Shown here piece by piece: positions 28,499 to 38,270 of a DNA stretch of 64,000 nucleotides. The first letter of the stretch is position 1, and each line of letters begins with the position of its first letter. This stretch comes from Herbaspirillum sp. alder98 (lineage in GTDB: Bacteria; Pseudomonadota; Gammaproteobacteria; Burkholderiales; Burkholderiaceae_D): assembly GCF_020179755.1 (NCBI RefSeq), contig NZ_JAIUCY010000016.1, forward strand, positions 21,103 through 85,102. The letters are read 5' to 3'. A program made the translations under genes and the position numbers. The notes beneath the pieces are model-generated. The model was not told the DNA's origin and ran no database searches. It worked only from the letters and a program-made list of their open reading frames with translations.

Positions 28499-29430
28499 TC
28501 GCCATCTTCAACATCGTCTTTCCGATCTTTTCGCTGATCTTCCTGGGTTGGTTCTGCCGCCGCCGCAAGATCCTCTCCAACAGCGCCGCCAGCGAGCTGA
28601 ACCGCTTCGTCATCTATCTCGGCCTGCCGGCGCTGCTGTTCGATTCGATGTCGCGCCTGTCGGCATCGGACTTCGCCAACCTGCGCTTCATTGCCGTGTT
28701 TGCGGCCGGCGTGGTGATCGTGTTCCTGCTGACCGCCTGGATCCGCATCCGCCAGAAGGCGGCCGCGCCCGACGTGATCATCGACAGCCTGGGCACCTCA
28801 TACGCCAACGTCGGCTTCATCGGCATTCCGCTGTGTTACCTGGCCTTCGGCGCCGACGGCTTGCCGCCTTCGGTGATCGCCATGGTGATGACCGCCTGCC
28901 TGCTGTTTGCGGTGGCCATCGTGTTGCTCGAAACCTGCCTGCATGCGCAAGCGGGGGTACTCGGCACCGTGCGCAAGGTCGGCCGTTCGCTGTTGCGCAA
29001 TCCGATCATGATCGCGCCGCTGGCGGGTATTGCGGTGGCGCTGTCGGGGCTGGCGCTGCCCAGCGGGGTGCAGCAGTTGTTCAAGATCCTGGGGGGCGCG
29101 GCCAGTCCGTGCGCGCTGGTGTCGCTGGGCCTGTTCCTGGCGCAGCCGCCACGCGAAGGCGCCAGTGCGCCGGTCGGCCTGCTGGTGGCGTTCAAGCTGC
29201 TGCTGCAACCGGCGATCACGGCCATCCTGGCCTACTGGGTGCTGCCGCTGCCGCGCCTGTGGGCCGATAGCGCGGTGCTGCTGTCGGCCATGCCGATCGG
29301 CACCGGCCCGTTCATGCTGGCCGAACTCTACCAGCGGGAAGTGGCCGGCATGTCGCGCGCGATCCTGATCTCGACCACGCTGTCGCTACCCACGATTGCG
29401 CTGATCCTGGCCTGGATCGCCCATCGGTGA
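28495..29430 (+). CDS. auxin efflux carrier (AEC) family transporter
   Basis: The 311-residue protein has about ten membrane helices in two five-helix halves. Landmarks are NRFVIYLGLPALLF, the unwound-helix motif SLGTSYANVGFIGIP and a second half from NPIMIAPLAGIA. Bacterial members move malonate, malate or similar acids, or unidentified compounds. It overlaps the GntR gene by 4 bases (ATGA), so translation is coupled. Its 3' end overlaps the convergent EAL gene by 45 bases. Confidence 0.9.
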   Translation: MIAIFNIVFPIFSLIFLGWFCRRRKILSNSAASELNRFVIYLGLPALLFDSMSRLSASDFANLRFIAVFAAGVVIVFLLTAWIRIRQKAAAPDVIIDSLGTSYANVGFIGIPLCYLAFGADGLPPSVIAMVMTACLLFAVAIVLLETCLHAQAGVLGTVRKVGRSLLRNPIMIAPLAGIAVALSGLALPSGVQQLFKILGGAASPCALVSLGLFLAQPPREGASAPVGLLVAFKLLLQPAITAILAYWVLPLPRLWADSAVLLSAMPIGTGPFMLAELYQREVAGMSRAILISTTLSLPTIALILAWIAHR

Positions 29431-30945
29431 GCTGGCTGCGCGGGCCTGGTAGAAGGATCGGAACTGGTCGGCCGGCATCGCCTTGGCAAACAGCCAGCCC
29501 TGGGCGAATTCGACCTGGCGCCGGCGCAGGTACTCGGCCTGCGGCGCAGTCTCGACGCCTTCGGCGACGATCACCAGGCCGAGCGACTTGGCCATGTCGA
29601 TGATGTGATCGATGACGCCACTGGCGGCCGCATCGGAGGTGATCATGTCGACGAACGATTTGTCGATCTTCAAGCCATCCACCGGCAGCGTCTGCAGATA
29701 GGACAGGCTTGAATACCCGGTGCCGAAATCGTCGATCAATATCTGGTGCTGGCGTGTGCGCAGGCCGCCGATGGTGCTGCGCGCGAGTTCGGTATTGATG
29801 AATCCGCGCTCGGTCATCTCGAGCCAGATCTGGCTGGCCGCCACGCCGTGCAGCGCCATCAGGGTCGACAACACCTGGCGCGCGCTATCGTCATCGATGT
29901 CCTGCGCGCTCAGGTTGACCGAGACATGCATATCGGGCTGGCGCCGCAGCAAGGGGCCCATGTCCCGGATCACGGCCTGGATCACCTGGACCGTGATGCG
30001 ACCGATCAGCCCATGCTGCTCGGCCTCGGCGATGAAGACATCGGCGGCGATCCAGCGCCCCGTCGGATGCTGCCAGCGCGCCAGCGCCTCGGCGCCGATG
30101 CAGTGCCCGCTGGCGAGCTCGACGATAGGTTGGTAATAGACTTGCAGCTCGCCCCGGTCGAGCGCAGCACGCAGTTCGCCGGCCAGTGACAGCCGGCGGC
30201 GCAGCCACATCGCAATGCCGCCCAGGCCGGCCGCCGAAAAGAGCGCAGCCAGCGGCAGCAGCGTCCAGCGCAGGCGGGTGGCTTCCTGCTCGACCTGCTG
30301 CATCGGCTCGCCGGCGACGATGCGAAATACCGCATCGGCATGCTCCACATTGAACATCGCTACGTGCTTGCCACCCGCCGGCTGCTTGCCGGTGATGGGT
30401 TCGCCGGCCGCCGTGGACACCGTCATCCAGACATGTCCGGGCAAGGCGATATCGACAAACCTGCCCGGTTCGACATACGCGTAATAACCGTTGGCGGTGA
30501 CGCTGACCAGGCGCGTGCGCGGGCTGGCCAGCGAGAAATTGGCGGTGCGCAGTTGCAGGCCGGGGCCGGCCGTCGTGTACGACGGCGACAGCCGCATCGT
30601 CTGGTTGACCGCGCCCCATGAATTGCACAGCAACTGGCCGTCACGCTGGTAGCCGATCTCTTCGATGACGCGGATATCGATGGTGCGCGCACGCATGCGT
30701 GAAATGTCGGCCTCGCTGCAGCGCCGCCCTGACGGCACGTCGAGACCGTCCAGCATGACGCTGGCCTGCTTGACGATGGCATGGCTGCGCTGTGCCGCTG
30801 CCTCGGTCAATCGCGTCAGTTCAGCGCGTTGCCCGGCCTCGGCGCGCTGCCATGACCAGGTCCATGCGAGGGCGCCAGGCAGCACCAGGCAGACGATGCC
30901 CAGCACCACAGCGGTAGCCAATACGGAGTGACGAGTTAGCTGCAC
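29386..30945 (-). CDS. CSS-motif EAL-domain c-di-GMP phosphodiesterase
   Basis: The 519-residue protein has a membrane helix at about 8-28, a periplasmic CSS-type sensor to about residue 225 with two cysteines (RRCSEAD and LLCNSWG), a second membrane helix near 230-250, and a C-terminal EAL domain. All catalytic landmarks are present: [34 protein letters not shown] and EGVET. It should hydrolyse c-di-GMP at the inner membrane under periplasmic redox control, as in PdeC-type proteins. No in-frame ATG exists near the N terminus; GTG at 30945 is chosen because GGAAGAA precedes it (TTG at 30984 is the alternative). Confidence 0.88.
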   Translation of the reverse strand: MQLTRHSVLATAVVLGIVCLVLPGALAWTWSWQRAEAGQRAELTRLTEAAAQRSHAIVKQASVMLDGLDVPSGRRCSEADISRMRARTIDIRVIEEIGYQRDGQLLCNSWGAVNQTMRLSPSYTTAGPGLQLRTANFSLASPRTRLVSVTANGYYAYVEPGRFVDIALPGHVWMTVSTAAGEPITGKQPAGGKHVAMFNVEHADAVFRIVAGEPMQQVEQEATRLRWTLLPLAALFSAAGLGGIAMWLRRRLSLAGELRAALDRGELQVYYQPIVELASGHCIGAEALARWQHPTGRWIAADVFIAEAEQHGLIGRITVQVIQAVIRDMGPLLRRQPDMHVSVNLSAQDIDDDSARQVLSTLMALHGVAASQIWLEMTERGFINTELARSTIGGLRTRQHQILIDDFGTGYSSLSYLQTLPVDGLKIDKSFVDMITSDAAASGVIDHIIDMAKSLGLVIVAEGVETAPQAEYLRRRQVEFAQGWLFAKAMPADQFRSFYQARAASSPMGDPGQDQRNRG

Positions 30946-31067
30946 GGATTTCTTCCATGGTGAAATCCGGGATACGGCATTCAAAAGTTCCCGGCAGGAA
31001 ACTCATTATTGGCCGATGGTCGACCCGCTGTTGTATTGATAAGAAGGCAATACGCCCCTGTATTCGT

Positions 31068-33908
31068 CTAGATGGAGATGCGCTCCTGGCGCAGTAATTG
31101 TTCGAACTTGTCGACCGCCACCGGCGGGCTGAAGAGGTAACCCTGGATTTCGTCGCAACCGTAGTGACGCAGGTAATCGAGTTGTTCGTCGGTTTCCACG
31201 CCTTCGGCGATCACCTTCAGCTTGAGGTGGCGCGCCAGCGAAATGATGGACGCCGTGATGGCGGCGTCGTCGGCATCGCTGGTGATGTCGCGCACGAAGG
31301 ACTTGTCGATCTTGAGTACATCGATGGGGAAGCGCTTCAGATAGGCCAGCGATGAATAGCCGGTGCCGAAATCGTCGATCGACAACCGTACGCCCAGCTC
31401 CTTGAGACCGTTGAGGATGCCAATGGCATGTTCGACATCGGTCATCATCAGGCTTTCGGTCAGCTCCAGTTCGAGCGAGGCCGGCGGCAGACCGGTATCG
31501 TCCAGCACGTCGCCGATCGACGAGACCAGATCCTTCTGCAGGAACTGGCCCACCGACAGGTTGACCGATACGCTGATGCCTTCGTGGCCATCGAGCTGCC
31601 ACTGCCGGCACTGGGCGCAGGCCGTGCGCAGCACCCAGGCGCCGATCGGCAGGATCAGGCCGGTCTCTTCGGCCAGGCCAATGAAGCGCGCCGGCGACAC
31701 CATGCCCAGTTGCGGATGCTGCCAGCGAATCAGCGCCTCGCTGCCCACCACGCGCCCGCTGGCCAGGTCAACCTTGGGTTGGTAGTGCAGCACGAATTCG
31801 TTGTTCTCCAGCGCGCTGCGCAGGTCGCCTTCGATGCGCAGCCGTTCCAACGCCTGCTCGTTCATGGCCGGGGTGTAGAACTGGAAGTTGTTGCGTCCGG
31901 TCTGCTTGCCGCGGTACATGGCGATATCGGCGTGCTTGATCAGCGTCTCGCCATCGGTGCCATCGGCCGGATAGCAGGCCACGCCGATGCTGCAGGTCAT
32001 GAACAGCGTATGCCCGCCCAGCGTGATGGGAGCGGCAACCGCATCCATGATGCGCTGCAGGCTGCGGGTGTCGAGGCTGAGCTCGTCCTGCTCCGGCAGG
32101 ATCATGATGAATTCGTCGCCGCCCAGGCGCGACACCGAATCGGCCTCACGCACCGCCGCCCGCAGGCGCCCGGAGATCGTGCGCAACAAGGTATCGCCGG
32201 CCTTGTGGCCCAGCGTGTCGTTGACGAACTTGAAGCGGTCGAGGTCGACGAACACCACCCACAGGGCTTGCTTCTGCCGCTCGGCATTGCCGATGGCCTG
32301 CTCCAGGTGATGGCGCAGCATATGGCGGTTGATCAGGCCGGTAAGCGTGTCGCGGCTGGCCTGGAACTCGAGCTCGGCCTCGTAACGCTTCATCGAGGTG
32401 ATGTCGTAGAGCGCTGCGACGAAATGCGTCACCGCGCCCCGCTCGTCCTTGACCGGTGCGATGTAGAAGTCATTCCACAGCTCCGATCCATCCTTGTGGT
32501 AGTTGCGCAGCACCACGTTGTACTCGCGCTTGTCGCGCATGGCCATCCAGACCGCTTCGAAGCCGTCCGGGTCGCTGTCGCGGCCCTCCAGAAAACGTAT
32601 GCTCTTGCCCACCGCTTCCTCTGCGCTGTAGCCGGTGATGCGGCCAAAGGCGGGATTGACGTATTCGATGGCATAGAGCGGCTCGCGCGCCGACAGGATG
32701 ATGGTGGCATTGGCGCTGGCCTCGATGGCCTGGTGGCGCAACAGCAAGGCGCTTTCGGCCTGGCGCCGCGCCTTGATGTCGTCCGACAGCAGCGCATTGG
32801 TATGGCGCAGTTCGGCGGTCTTTTCTTCGACCAGGCGCTGCACCCGGCGCGAGCGCATCGAGATCGAGCGCAGGTAGGCGGCCGACAGTACCGATGACAA
32901 CAGGCCGGCCACCAGGATCAGCAACGAGCCATAGTGATCGGCAAACACCGAATGCGGCGGCACGCTCACCTCCATGTGCCAGGTCTGCCCGGCCACATCG
33001 AACTGGGTGGTGCTGCGCGAGGGCTGGCGAAACAGCGAAGCCAGGCCCATCAGGTCGCCCCAGCCATGACTGCGGGTCTGCTCGCTGGCGTGCAGGAACA
33101 CCAGGCTGGCCTCATCGGCGCGCGGACCGACATGCACCCGCAAGCCGATCTCACGGTCCTCGAGCAGGCCGGCACTGCTGAGGATCTTCTCCACCAGCTC
33201 CGTGACTTGCAACACCGCCGCCGTGGCGCCGATCATCGCACTGCGCTGCGCCGAGCCCTCCAGTCCAGCCTGGCCACCGCGATAGACCGGCTGCATCAGC
33301 AGCAGCCCACGCTGGTCTGGCGGCGACTGCGCCAGGCGCAGCGGCAGGCTGGACGCCGGGCGGCCATTCTGCAAGGCGCTATTGAGCGCCTGCATCACCG
33401 ACGGATTGCCCGACTGGTCCAGCCCCAGGGCTGCTTCATTGCCCTTGACCGGTTCGATGTAGTCGACCGCGAGGTAATACGGACGCTCCGGGGCGGGCAC
33501 CAGCTTGCCGTTGTCCATCACGGTGATGCCGAAACCAGGCACCTGGCCCTGGCGCAACGCCTCGAACACGGCCCGGTCTTGTCCGGCGACGAAGCGCTGG
33601 AAGCTGAAAGCACGGACATAGGGATAGCGTTCCAGCAGCGGGGTGGTGAATTCGCGGAATTGTTCGCGGGTCGGATCGCCCACGGTGCGGTAGAAATGGT
33701 TGATGACGGACAACACCTGCACCGCTTCTTCCAGCCCGCGCTGGATGGTGAAGGTGCGCAGGGAGGCGCGGCGCTCGAAGTCGAGATTGACGGCATCGTC
33801 CTCGAGCCGGCTGGTCGCCACGAAGACTGCCATGGTTGCGCACACGCCCAACATCAACGCGAGTGATGCCGACAACGTCGCCCCCAGCTTGTTGATCACA
33901 CGCTGCAT
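31068..33908 (-). CDS. CHASE-PAS-GGDEF-EAL signalling protein
   Basis: The protein has 946 residues from the ATG at 33908 (955 if the GTG at 33935 is used; neither has a clear ribosome-binding site). A membrane helix lies near residues 10-30, a periplasmic CHASE sensor spans about 35-325, a second helix lies near 335-355, a PAS domain follows at about 395-510, then GGDEF (intact RLGGDEFIMI) and EAL ([40 protein letters not shown]). Both c-di-GMP synthesis and breakdown are possible by motif. It ends 122 bases before the CSS-EAL gene on the same strand. Confidence 0.92.
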   Translation of the reverse strand: MQRVINKLGATLSASLALMLGVCATMAVFVATSRLEDDAVNLDFERRASLRTFTIQRGLEEAVQVLSVINHFYRTVGDPTREQFREFTTPLLERYPYVRAFSFQRFVAGQDRAVFEALRQGQVPGFGITVMDNGKLVPAPERPYYLAVDYIEPVKGNEAALGLDQSGNPSVMQALNSALQNGRPASSLPLRLAQSPPDQRGLLLMQPVYRGGQAGLEGSAQRSAMIGATAAVLQVTELVEKILSSAGLLEDREIGLRVHVGPRADEASLVFLHASEQTRSHGWGDLMGLASLFRQPSRSTTQFDVAGQTWHMEVSVPPHSVFADHYGSLLILVAGLLSSVLSAAYLRSISMRSRRVQRLVEEKTAELRHTNALLSDDIKARRQAESALLLRHQAIEASANATIILSAREPLYAIEYVNPAFGRITGYSAEEAVGKSIRFLEGRDSDPDGFEAVWMAMRDKREYNVVLRNYHKDGSELWNDFYIAPVKDERGAVTHFVAALYDITSMKRYEAELEFQASRDTLTGLINRHMLRHHLEQAIGNAERQKQALWVVFVDLDRFKFVNDTLGHKAGDTLLRTISGRLRAAVREADSVSRLGGDEFIMILPEQDELSLDTRSLQRIMDAVAAPITLGGHTLFMTCSIGVACYPADGTDGETLIKHADIAMYRGKQTGRNNFQFYTPAMNEQALERLRIEGDLRSALENNEFVLHYQPKVDLASGRVVGSEALIRWQHPQLGMVSPARFIGLAEETGLILPIGAWVLRTACAQCRQWQLDGHEGISVSVNLSVGQFLQKDLVSSIGDVLDDTGLPPASLELELTESLMMTDVEHAIGILNGLKELGVRLSIDDFGTGYSSLAYLKRFPIDVLKIDKSFVRDITSDADDAAITASIISLARHLKLKVIAEGVETDEQLDYLRHYGCDEIQGYLFSPPVAVDKFEQLLRQERISI

Positions 33909-33972
33909 ACCTGTTTGCTTATCCCTGTCCGTCACTGATCATAATCTGCTCTCCCAAGGATTATCGGCAGCT

Positions 33973-33993
33973 TGCCAACTATTTTTATTGGCA
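33973..33993. promoter_or_regulatory. small inverted repeat upstream of the CHASE-GGDEF-EAL gene
   Basis: TGCCAA and TTGGCA flank an AT-only 9-base spacer, 65 bases upstream of the start. It could be an operator; no T run follows, so it is not a terminator. Confidence 0.3.
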
Positions 33994-34058
33994 GTGAACA
34001 AATAAATCGGCCAGATCATTGCAAAACGGCAACAATGCCAGCGGATCAGTGGCGGCGT

Positions 34059-35222
34059 CTAGTAATGATAGGGCGACGACTGTTGCTTTTTGTGCTCATC
34101 CTGCGTGATCGCCTGGGCTTGCATAAATGCATCGAATGAGCGTTCGATGGTGGCGCGTTCGATATCGCGGGTAATGAAGACGATGCGGCTGCGGCGGTCT
34201 TCCGATGGCCAGGCCGGCAAGGTGACGGTGGGATGGAAGATGTGCTGCACGCCGTGGATCACGGTCGGCCGGTCTTCACCCAGCAGGTTGAGAATGCCCT
34301 TGATGCGCAGGATGTTGGGGCCCTTGAAGCCCACCAGCAAGCTCAGCCATTCGTCGAACAGCGTCGGCTCGATCGGCGCATCGAACGTGAAACAGAAAGC
34401 GCGAATGTGGTCGTCATGGCGATTGACGTCGTGGTGATGGTGGTGCTCATGGTGCGCATGGCCGTGGCCTTGATGGCCATGATCATGGTCATGCTGCGAG
34501 TGGCCATGACCATCATCGGCGAACGCCTGGTCGTTGAGCCAGCGCGCCACGTCGGGAGTCTTTTCACCGGGCCGGAACAAACCCGCATCGAGCAATTCGG
34601 CGGGAGCGATGTTGCCGTGTTGCGGCATCAGTTGCGGGGCGCCCGGATTGAGGGTGCGCAGGCGCGCCTGCAGGCTGGCCAGCGTGGCCGCGTCGGCCAG
34701 GTCGCTCTTGGTCAGCAGCAGGCGATCGGCGACCGCTGCCTGCTGTACCGCCTCGAGGTGATTGTCGAGGGTGGCCATGCCATTGACGGCATCGACGGTG
34801 GTAATGACGCCATCGAGCCGGTAGCGTTCGGCAATGAAGCTGTCGGTCATCAGCGTGTGCAGGATCGGCACCGGCGAGGCCAGCCCGGTGGTTTCGATGA
34901 CGACCCGGTTGAACTTGCGCCGGCCGCCTTCGGCAAAGCGCCAGGTGATGTCCTTGAGGGTCTTCTTGAGATCGCCGCGGATGGTGCAGCACAGGCAACC
35001 GCTGCTCATCTCGACCACGGTCTCGTCCTGGCTGTGCGCCACCAGCAGGTGATCCAGCCCGATCTCGCCGAACTCATTGATGATCACCAGCGTGTCCTTC
35101 ATCTCGGGCTGGGCGATCAGGTGGTTCAGCAGCGTGGTCTTGCCGCTGCCCAGAAACCCGGTCAGCAGCGAGACGGGAATAGGTGTATCGGGGGCGGGAG
35201 CGTGGGTGTGGGCGTCGGTCAT
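34059..35222 (-). CDS. COG0523-family GTPase / metallochaperone with His-rich loop
   Basis: The 387-residue protein has Walker A GFLGSGKTT (22-30), the CXCC metal site GCLCCT (76-79) and the GTP-specificity segment TKSD. A very histidine-rich insert runs from about 237 to 272, followed by the CobW C-terminal domain. Such proteins (CobW, YeiR, ZNG1 relatives) deliver Zn or other metals to client enzymes. The ATG at 35222 is used; a TTG at 35231 is less likely. It follows ribA by 64 bases on the same strand, which suggests co-expression. Confidence 0.9.
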   Translation of the reverse strand: MTDAHTHAPAPDTPIPVSLLTGFLGSGKTTLLNHLIAQPEMKDTLVIINEFGEIGLDHLLVAHSQDETVVEMSSGCLCCTIRGDLKKTLKDITWRFAEGGRRKFNRVVIETTGLASPVPILHTLMTDSFIAERYRLDGVITTVDAVNGMATLDNHLEAVQQAAVADRLLLTKSDLADAATLASLQARLRTLNPGAPQLMPQHGNIAPAELLDAGLFRPGEKTPDVARWLNDQAFADDGHGHSQHDHDHGHQGHGHAHHEHHHHHDVNRHDDHIRAFCFTFDAPIEPTLFDEWLSLLVGFKGPNILRIKGILNLLGEDRPTVIHGVQHIFHPTVTLPAWPSEDRRSRIVFITRDIERATIERSFDAFMQAQAITQDEHKKQQSSPYHY

Positions 35223-35286
35223 GGGGGGCAATCCATTGAGAGATCAAAAACGACAAACGGACCACGCGGGTCCGTCTGGCAGGTAC

Positions 35287-35973
35287 TTATTCGTTATCGT
35301 GCAGGTCGAGCGGTACTTTTTCGGGTTGCTCGGCGGTGCGGCCGAGGCCGGGCAGCAAGTGACCGAGCTTCTTGGCCTTGGTGCCGAGGTAGCCGATATT
35401 GAACGGGTTCTGGTTGACGATCAGCGGGATACGCTCGGCGACCGTGATGCCGCTGTCTTCCAGCGCCTTGACCTTGCGCGGGTTGTTGGTCATCAGCCGC
35501 AAGCTGGTCACACCGAGATGCGCCAGCATCGGCAGCACGATGGTGTAGCGGCGCATGTCGGCCGGAAAACCCAGTTGCTCGTTGGCCTCGACCGTGTCGG
35601 CGCCCTGGTCCTGCAGATGATAGGCGCGCACCTTGTTGAGCAGGCCGATGCCACGGCCTTCCTGGCGCAGGTAGAACAACACGCCCCGCCCTTCCTTGGC
35701 GATCTTCCTGAGCGCGGCCTCGAGCTGGGCGCCGCAATCGCAGCGTTGCGAAAACAGCGCGTCGCCGGTCAGGCATTCCGAATGCACACGGCCCAGCACC
35801 GGTTGGCCATCGCTGAGATCGCCCAGCGTCAGGGCCAGGTGTTCCTTGCCGGAAACTTCGTCATGAAAGGCATGCAACTCGAAGGTGCCCCATGGCATGG
35901 GCAGCTGGCACGAGCTGACGAATTCGAGTTTTTCTTCCGGGGCCTCGGCGCCGGCCTGGATCGGTAACGACAT
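35287..35973 (-). CDS. ribA: GTP cyclohydrolase II
   Basis: The 228-residue protein is a stand-alone RibA, which opens GTP to 2,5-diamino-6-ribosylamino-4-pyrimidinone phosphate, the first step of riboflavin synthesis. The zinc site is three cysteines in [17 protein letters not shown], and [10 protein letters not shown] and TNNPRKV carry catalytic and substrate-binding residues. A 14-residue N-terminal extension precedes the core. GCAGG lies before the ATG. No ribB domain or FMN riboswitch is present here. The downstream gene encodes a metal-delivery-type GTPase. Confidence 0.95.
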   Translation of the reverse strand: MSLPIQAGAEAPEEKLEFVSSCQLPMPWGTFELHAFHDEVSGKEHLALTLGDLSDGQPVLGRVHSECLTGDALFSQRCDCGAQLEAALRKIAKEGRGVLFYLRQEGRGIGLLNKVRAYHLQDQGADTVEANEQLGFPADMRRYTIVLPMLAHLGVTSLRLMTNNPRKVKALEDSGITVAERIPLIVNQNPFNIGYLGTKAKKLGHLLPGLGRTAEQPEKVPLDLHDNE

Positions 35974-36115
35974 GACAACCTGCTTTCAATACGGATGCGG
36001 TGAACCGCGTATCTTACCTCGCGGCTGGTTTTCTTTCAGTCATGCGCATGTGGGGCCGACCATGGCGCTATTCAACTCGGCGTTGCGGAGCGCCCGGGAA
36101 AGAAAATTCGCCCGG

Positions 36116-36150
36116 AAAAACAACGGGCCCCGCAGTGCGGGGCCCGTTGT
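36116..36150 (-). terminator. rho-independent terminator after lipA
   Basis: CAACGGGCCCCGCA and its complement pair around a minimal loop; on the minus strand TTTTT follows. It lies 26 bases beyond the lipA stop. Confidence 0.88.
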
Positions 36151-36175
36151 CGGCAAAGCAAGCTTGTCGATCGGC

Positions 36176-37165
36176 TCAGACCAGGCCGTGCGCCTGCTGG
36201 TCGGCGTGATAGCTGGAACGCACCATGGCGCCCACGGCAGCATGGACGAAGCCCATCTTGTAGGCTTCTTCCTCGTACATCTTGAAGGTGTCGGGGTGCA
36301 CGTAGCGACGCACCGGCAGGTGGTCGCCGCTGGGCATCAGGTACTGGCCGATGGTCAGCATGTCGACGTTGTTGGCCCGCATGTCGCGCATGACCTGCAA
36401 CACTTCTTCGTCGGTCTCGCCCAGGCCGACCATGATGCCGGACTTGGTCGGCACCTCTGGATGCAGGTCCTTGAAGCGCTTGAGCAGGCTCAGCGAATAC
36501 TCATAGTCGGAACCGGGACGCGCTTCCTTGTACAGCCGTGGCGCAGTCTCGAGGTTGTGGTTCATGACGTCCGGCGGCGCCATCTTGAGGATTTCCAGCG
36601 CGCGGTCCATGCGGCCGCGGAAGTCGGGCGTGAGGATTTCGATGCGGGTCTCGGGCGACAGTTCGCGCACGCGCTTGATGCAAGCCGCAAAGTGGGCAGC
36701 GCCGCCGTCGCGCAGATCGTCGCGGTCGACGCTGGTGATGACCACATACGACAGGCGCAACTGGGCAATGGTCTTGGCCAGGTTTTCGGGTTCGTTCACG
36801 TCGAGCGGATCGGGACGACCGTGGCCGACGTCGCAGAACGGGCAGCGACGGGTGCACTTGTCACCCATGATCATGAAGGTCGCGGTGCCCTTGCCGAAGC
36901 ATTCGCCGATGTTGGGGCAGGACGCTTCTTCGCAGACCGTGACCAGGTTGTTGGCGCGCAGGATGTCCTTGATCTCGTAGAACCGGGTGGTGGGCGACCC
37001 GGCCTTGACGCGGATCCAGTCCGGCTTCTTGAGCTTTTCGGCGGCGACGATCTTGATCGGGATCCAGGCAGTCTTGCCGGCTCCCTTCTGTTTGTCGAGC
37101 GGATTCACACGCGCCGCGTTGGCGCTACCGGAAGAGTCTGCTGCTGGCGTGGTTTCAGTGGTCAT
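36176..37165 (-). CDS. lipA: lipoyl synthase
   Basis: The 329-residue radical-SAM enzyme inserts two sulfurs into octanoyl groups to make lipoyl cofactors on 2-oxoacid dehydrogenases and the glycine cleavage system. The auxiliary cluster motif [12 protein letters not shown] and the radical-SAM motif CTRRCPFCD are both intact, as is the C-terminal RSSYHAD, whose Ser ligates the auxiliary cluster. The first 30 residues are a variable extension. ATG 37165 lies 10 bases after the lipB stop; the frame open to 37234 overlaps lipB and was rejected. A strong terminator follows. Confidence 0.97.
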   Translation of the reverse strand: MTTETTPAADSSGSANAARVNPLDKQKGAGKTAWIPIKIVAAEKLKKPDWIRVKAGSPTTRFYEIKDILRANNLVTVCEEASCPNIGECFGKGTATFMIMGDKCTRRCPFCDVGHGRPDPLDVNEPENLAKTIAQLRLSYVVITSVDRDDLRDGGAAHFAACIKRVRELSPETRIEILTPDFRGRMDRALEILKMAPPDVMNHNLETAPRLYKEARPGSDYEYSLSLLKRFKDLHPEVPTKSGIMVGLGETDEEVLQVMRDMRANNVDMLTIGQYLMPSGDHLPVRRYVHPDTFKMYEEEAYKMGFVHAAVGAMVRSSYHADQQAHGLV

Positions 37166-37175
37166 GATGTCATCA

Positions 37176-37859
37176 TTACGGCGCGGCGTCGGCGCCATTT
37201 GCCAAGTCGTCGGGCGCGCCCGCGAAGCGGGCAATCAGTTTCTCGGCAAGCAGCGTCTGCACTTCGGCCAGGCCGGCACTGGCGCCCAGGGTCTTCATGT
37301 CGACCGTGGCCAGACCGGCATAACCACAGGGATTGATCCATGAAAAAGGGGTCAGATCCATGTCGACGTTGAGCGATACCCCATGGTAGGTGCAGCCATT
37401 GCCGCGTATCTTCAACCCCAGTGCGGCTACCTTGGCGCCCTGCCACGGCCCGTCGGTGGCATAAATGCCCGGCGCGCCCTGCTTGCGTTCTCCGGCCAGA
37501 TTATACGCCGCCAGCGTGTCGATCACCGCCTGCTCGATGTTGTGCACGAATTCGCGCGCAAACAGGCGCGCACCGGGCCGCTGGCGGCGCAGGTCCATCA
37601 ACAGGTAGATCACCACCTGCCCCGGCCCGTGAAAGGTGACTTCGCCGCCCCGGTCGGTCGGCACCACATCGATGTTGTGCGGCGTCAACACATGGGCGCG
37701 ATCGGCCCCCAGGCCCAGGGTATAGACGGGGGGATGCTCGACGATCCACAGCTGATCAGGGCTTTGCGCCCCGCGCGCATCGGTATAGGCGCGCATGGCG
37801 TCGAAGCTGGCCTGGTAGGGCTCGATGCCGCGCCAGACGATCTCGGGCCGGGTGCTCAA
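37176..37859 (-). CDS. lipB: lipoyl(octanoyl) transferase
   Basis: The 227-residue protein transfers octanoyl from acyl carrier protein to target proteins. The motif [20 protein letters not shown] and the catalytic Lys and Cys in [18 protein letters not shown] are present. The only start near the expected N terminus is TTG at 37859, whose last bases overlap the stop of the DUF493 gene (TTGA). No ribosome-binding site is seen, so translation is probably coupled to the upstream gene. The next Met is at residue 22, inside the conserved domain. Confidence 0.94.
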   Translation of the reverse strand: MSTRPEIVWRGIEPYQASFDAMRAYTDARGAQSPDQLWIVEHPPVYTLGLGADRAHVLTPHNIDVVPTDRGGEVTFHGPGQVVIYLLMDLRRQRPGARLFAREFVHNIEQAVIDTLAAYNLAGERKQGAPGIYATDGPWQGAKVAALGLKIRGNGCTYHGVSLNVDMDLTPFSWINPCGYAGLATVDMKTLGASAGLAEVQTLLAEKLIARFAGAPDDLANGADAAP

Positions 37860-38128
37860 AGCACGAACTTGACGTGCTCGTGGGTCGACAGGGCGCGATA
37901 CAGGTTGTCAAGCTGCTCGCGGCTGGTGGCGCGGATGGTCAGCGTCAGCGACAGGTACTTGCCCTGGGTGGAGGGGCGCATCTCGACACGGCCGGCGTGA
38001 AAGTCGGGGTCGTGCAACACCACCAGCTCGACAATGTTCTGCGCGAACTCATCGTGCATGACGCCGACCACCTTGATCGGGAAGTCGCTGGGATACTCGA
38101 TGAGGGATTCTTCGGTCGGAATGGGCAT
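37856..38128 (-). CDS. DUF493 (YbeD-like) protein
   Basis: The 90-residue protein matches the YbeD/DUF493 family, small ACT-like ferredoxin-fold proteins. Typical segments are [19 protein letters not shown] and [22 protein letters not shown]. The position directly before lipB is conserved in many proteobacteria, and a regulatory role in lipoate metabolism has been proposed for the family. The ATG at 38128 is chosen because the conserved domain starts there; the frame extends to 38317 without support. Confidence 0.9.
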   Translation of the reverse strand: MPIPTEESLIEYPSDFPIKVVGVMHDEFAQNIVELVVLHDPDFHAGRVEMRPSTQGKYLSLTLTIRATSREQLDNLYRALSTHEHVKFVL

Positions 38129-38270
38129 GATGGTTCGGGTCGGACGGGTTTCAATCCAACGATATGGTGATGAAAGCGACGCCTTCAAGCGCGGCGACGA
38201 CGGGGGATTCCGGGATTCTACGCCTTCCCGCGCCCTCCCCGCCAGCCGCCTGGCCTGGCCCACCGTCTGC

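Noticed and set aside
33973..33993. Terminator in front of the COG0523 gene end
   Set aside because: The 6-base arms have an AT-only loop and no T run; an operator is more plausible, with low confidence.
35974..36115. FMN riboswitch upstream of ribA
   Set aside because: The region is short and I find none of the conserved FMN-element segments.
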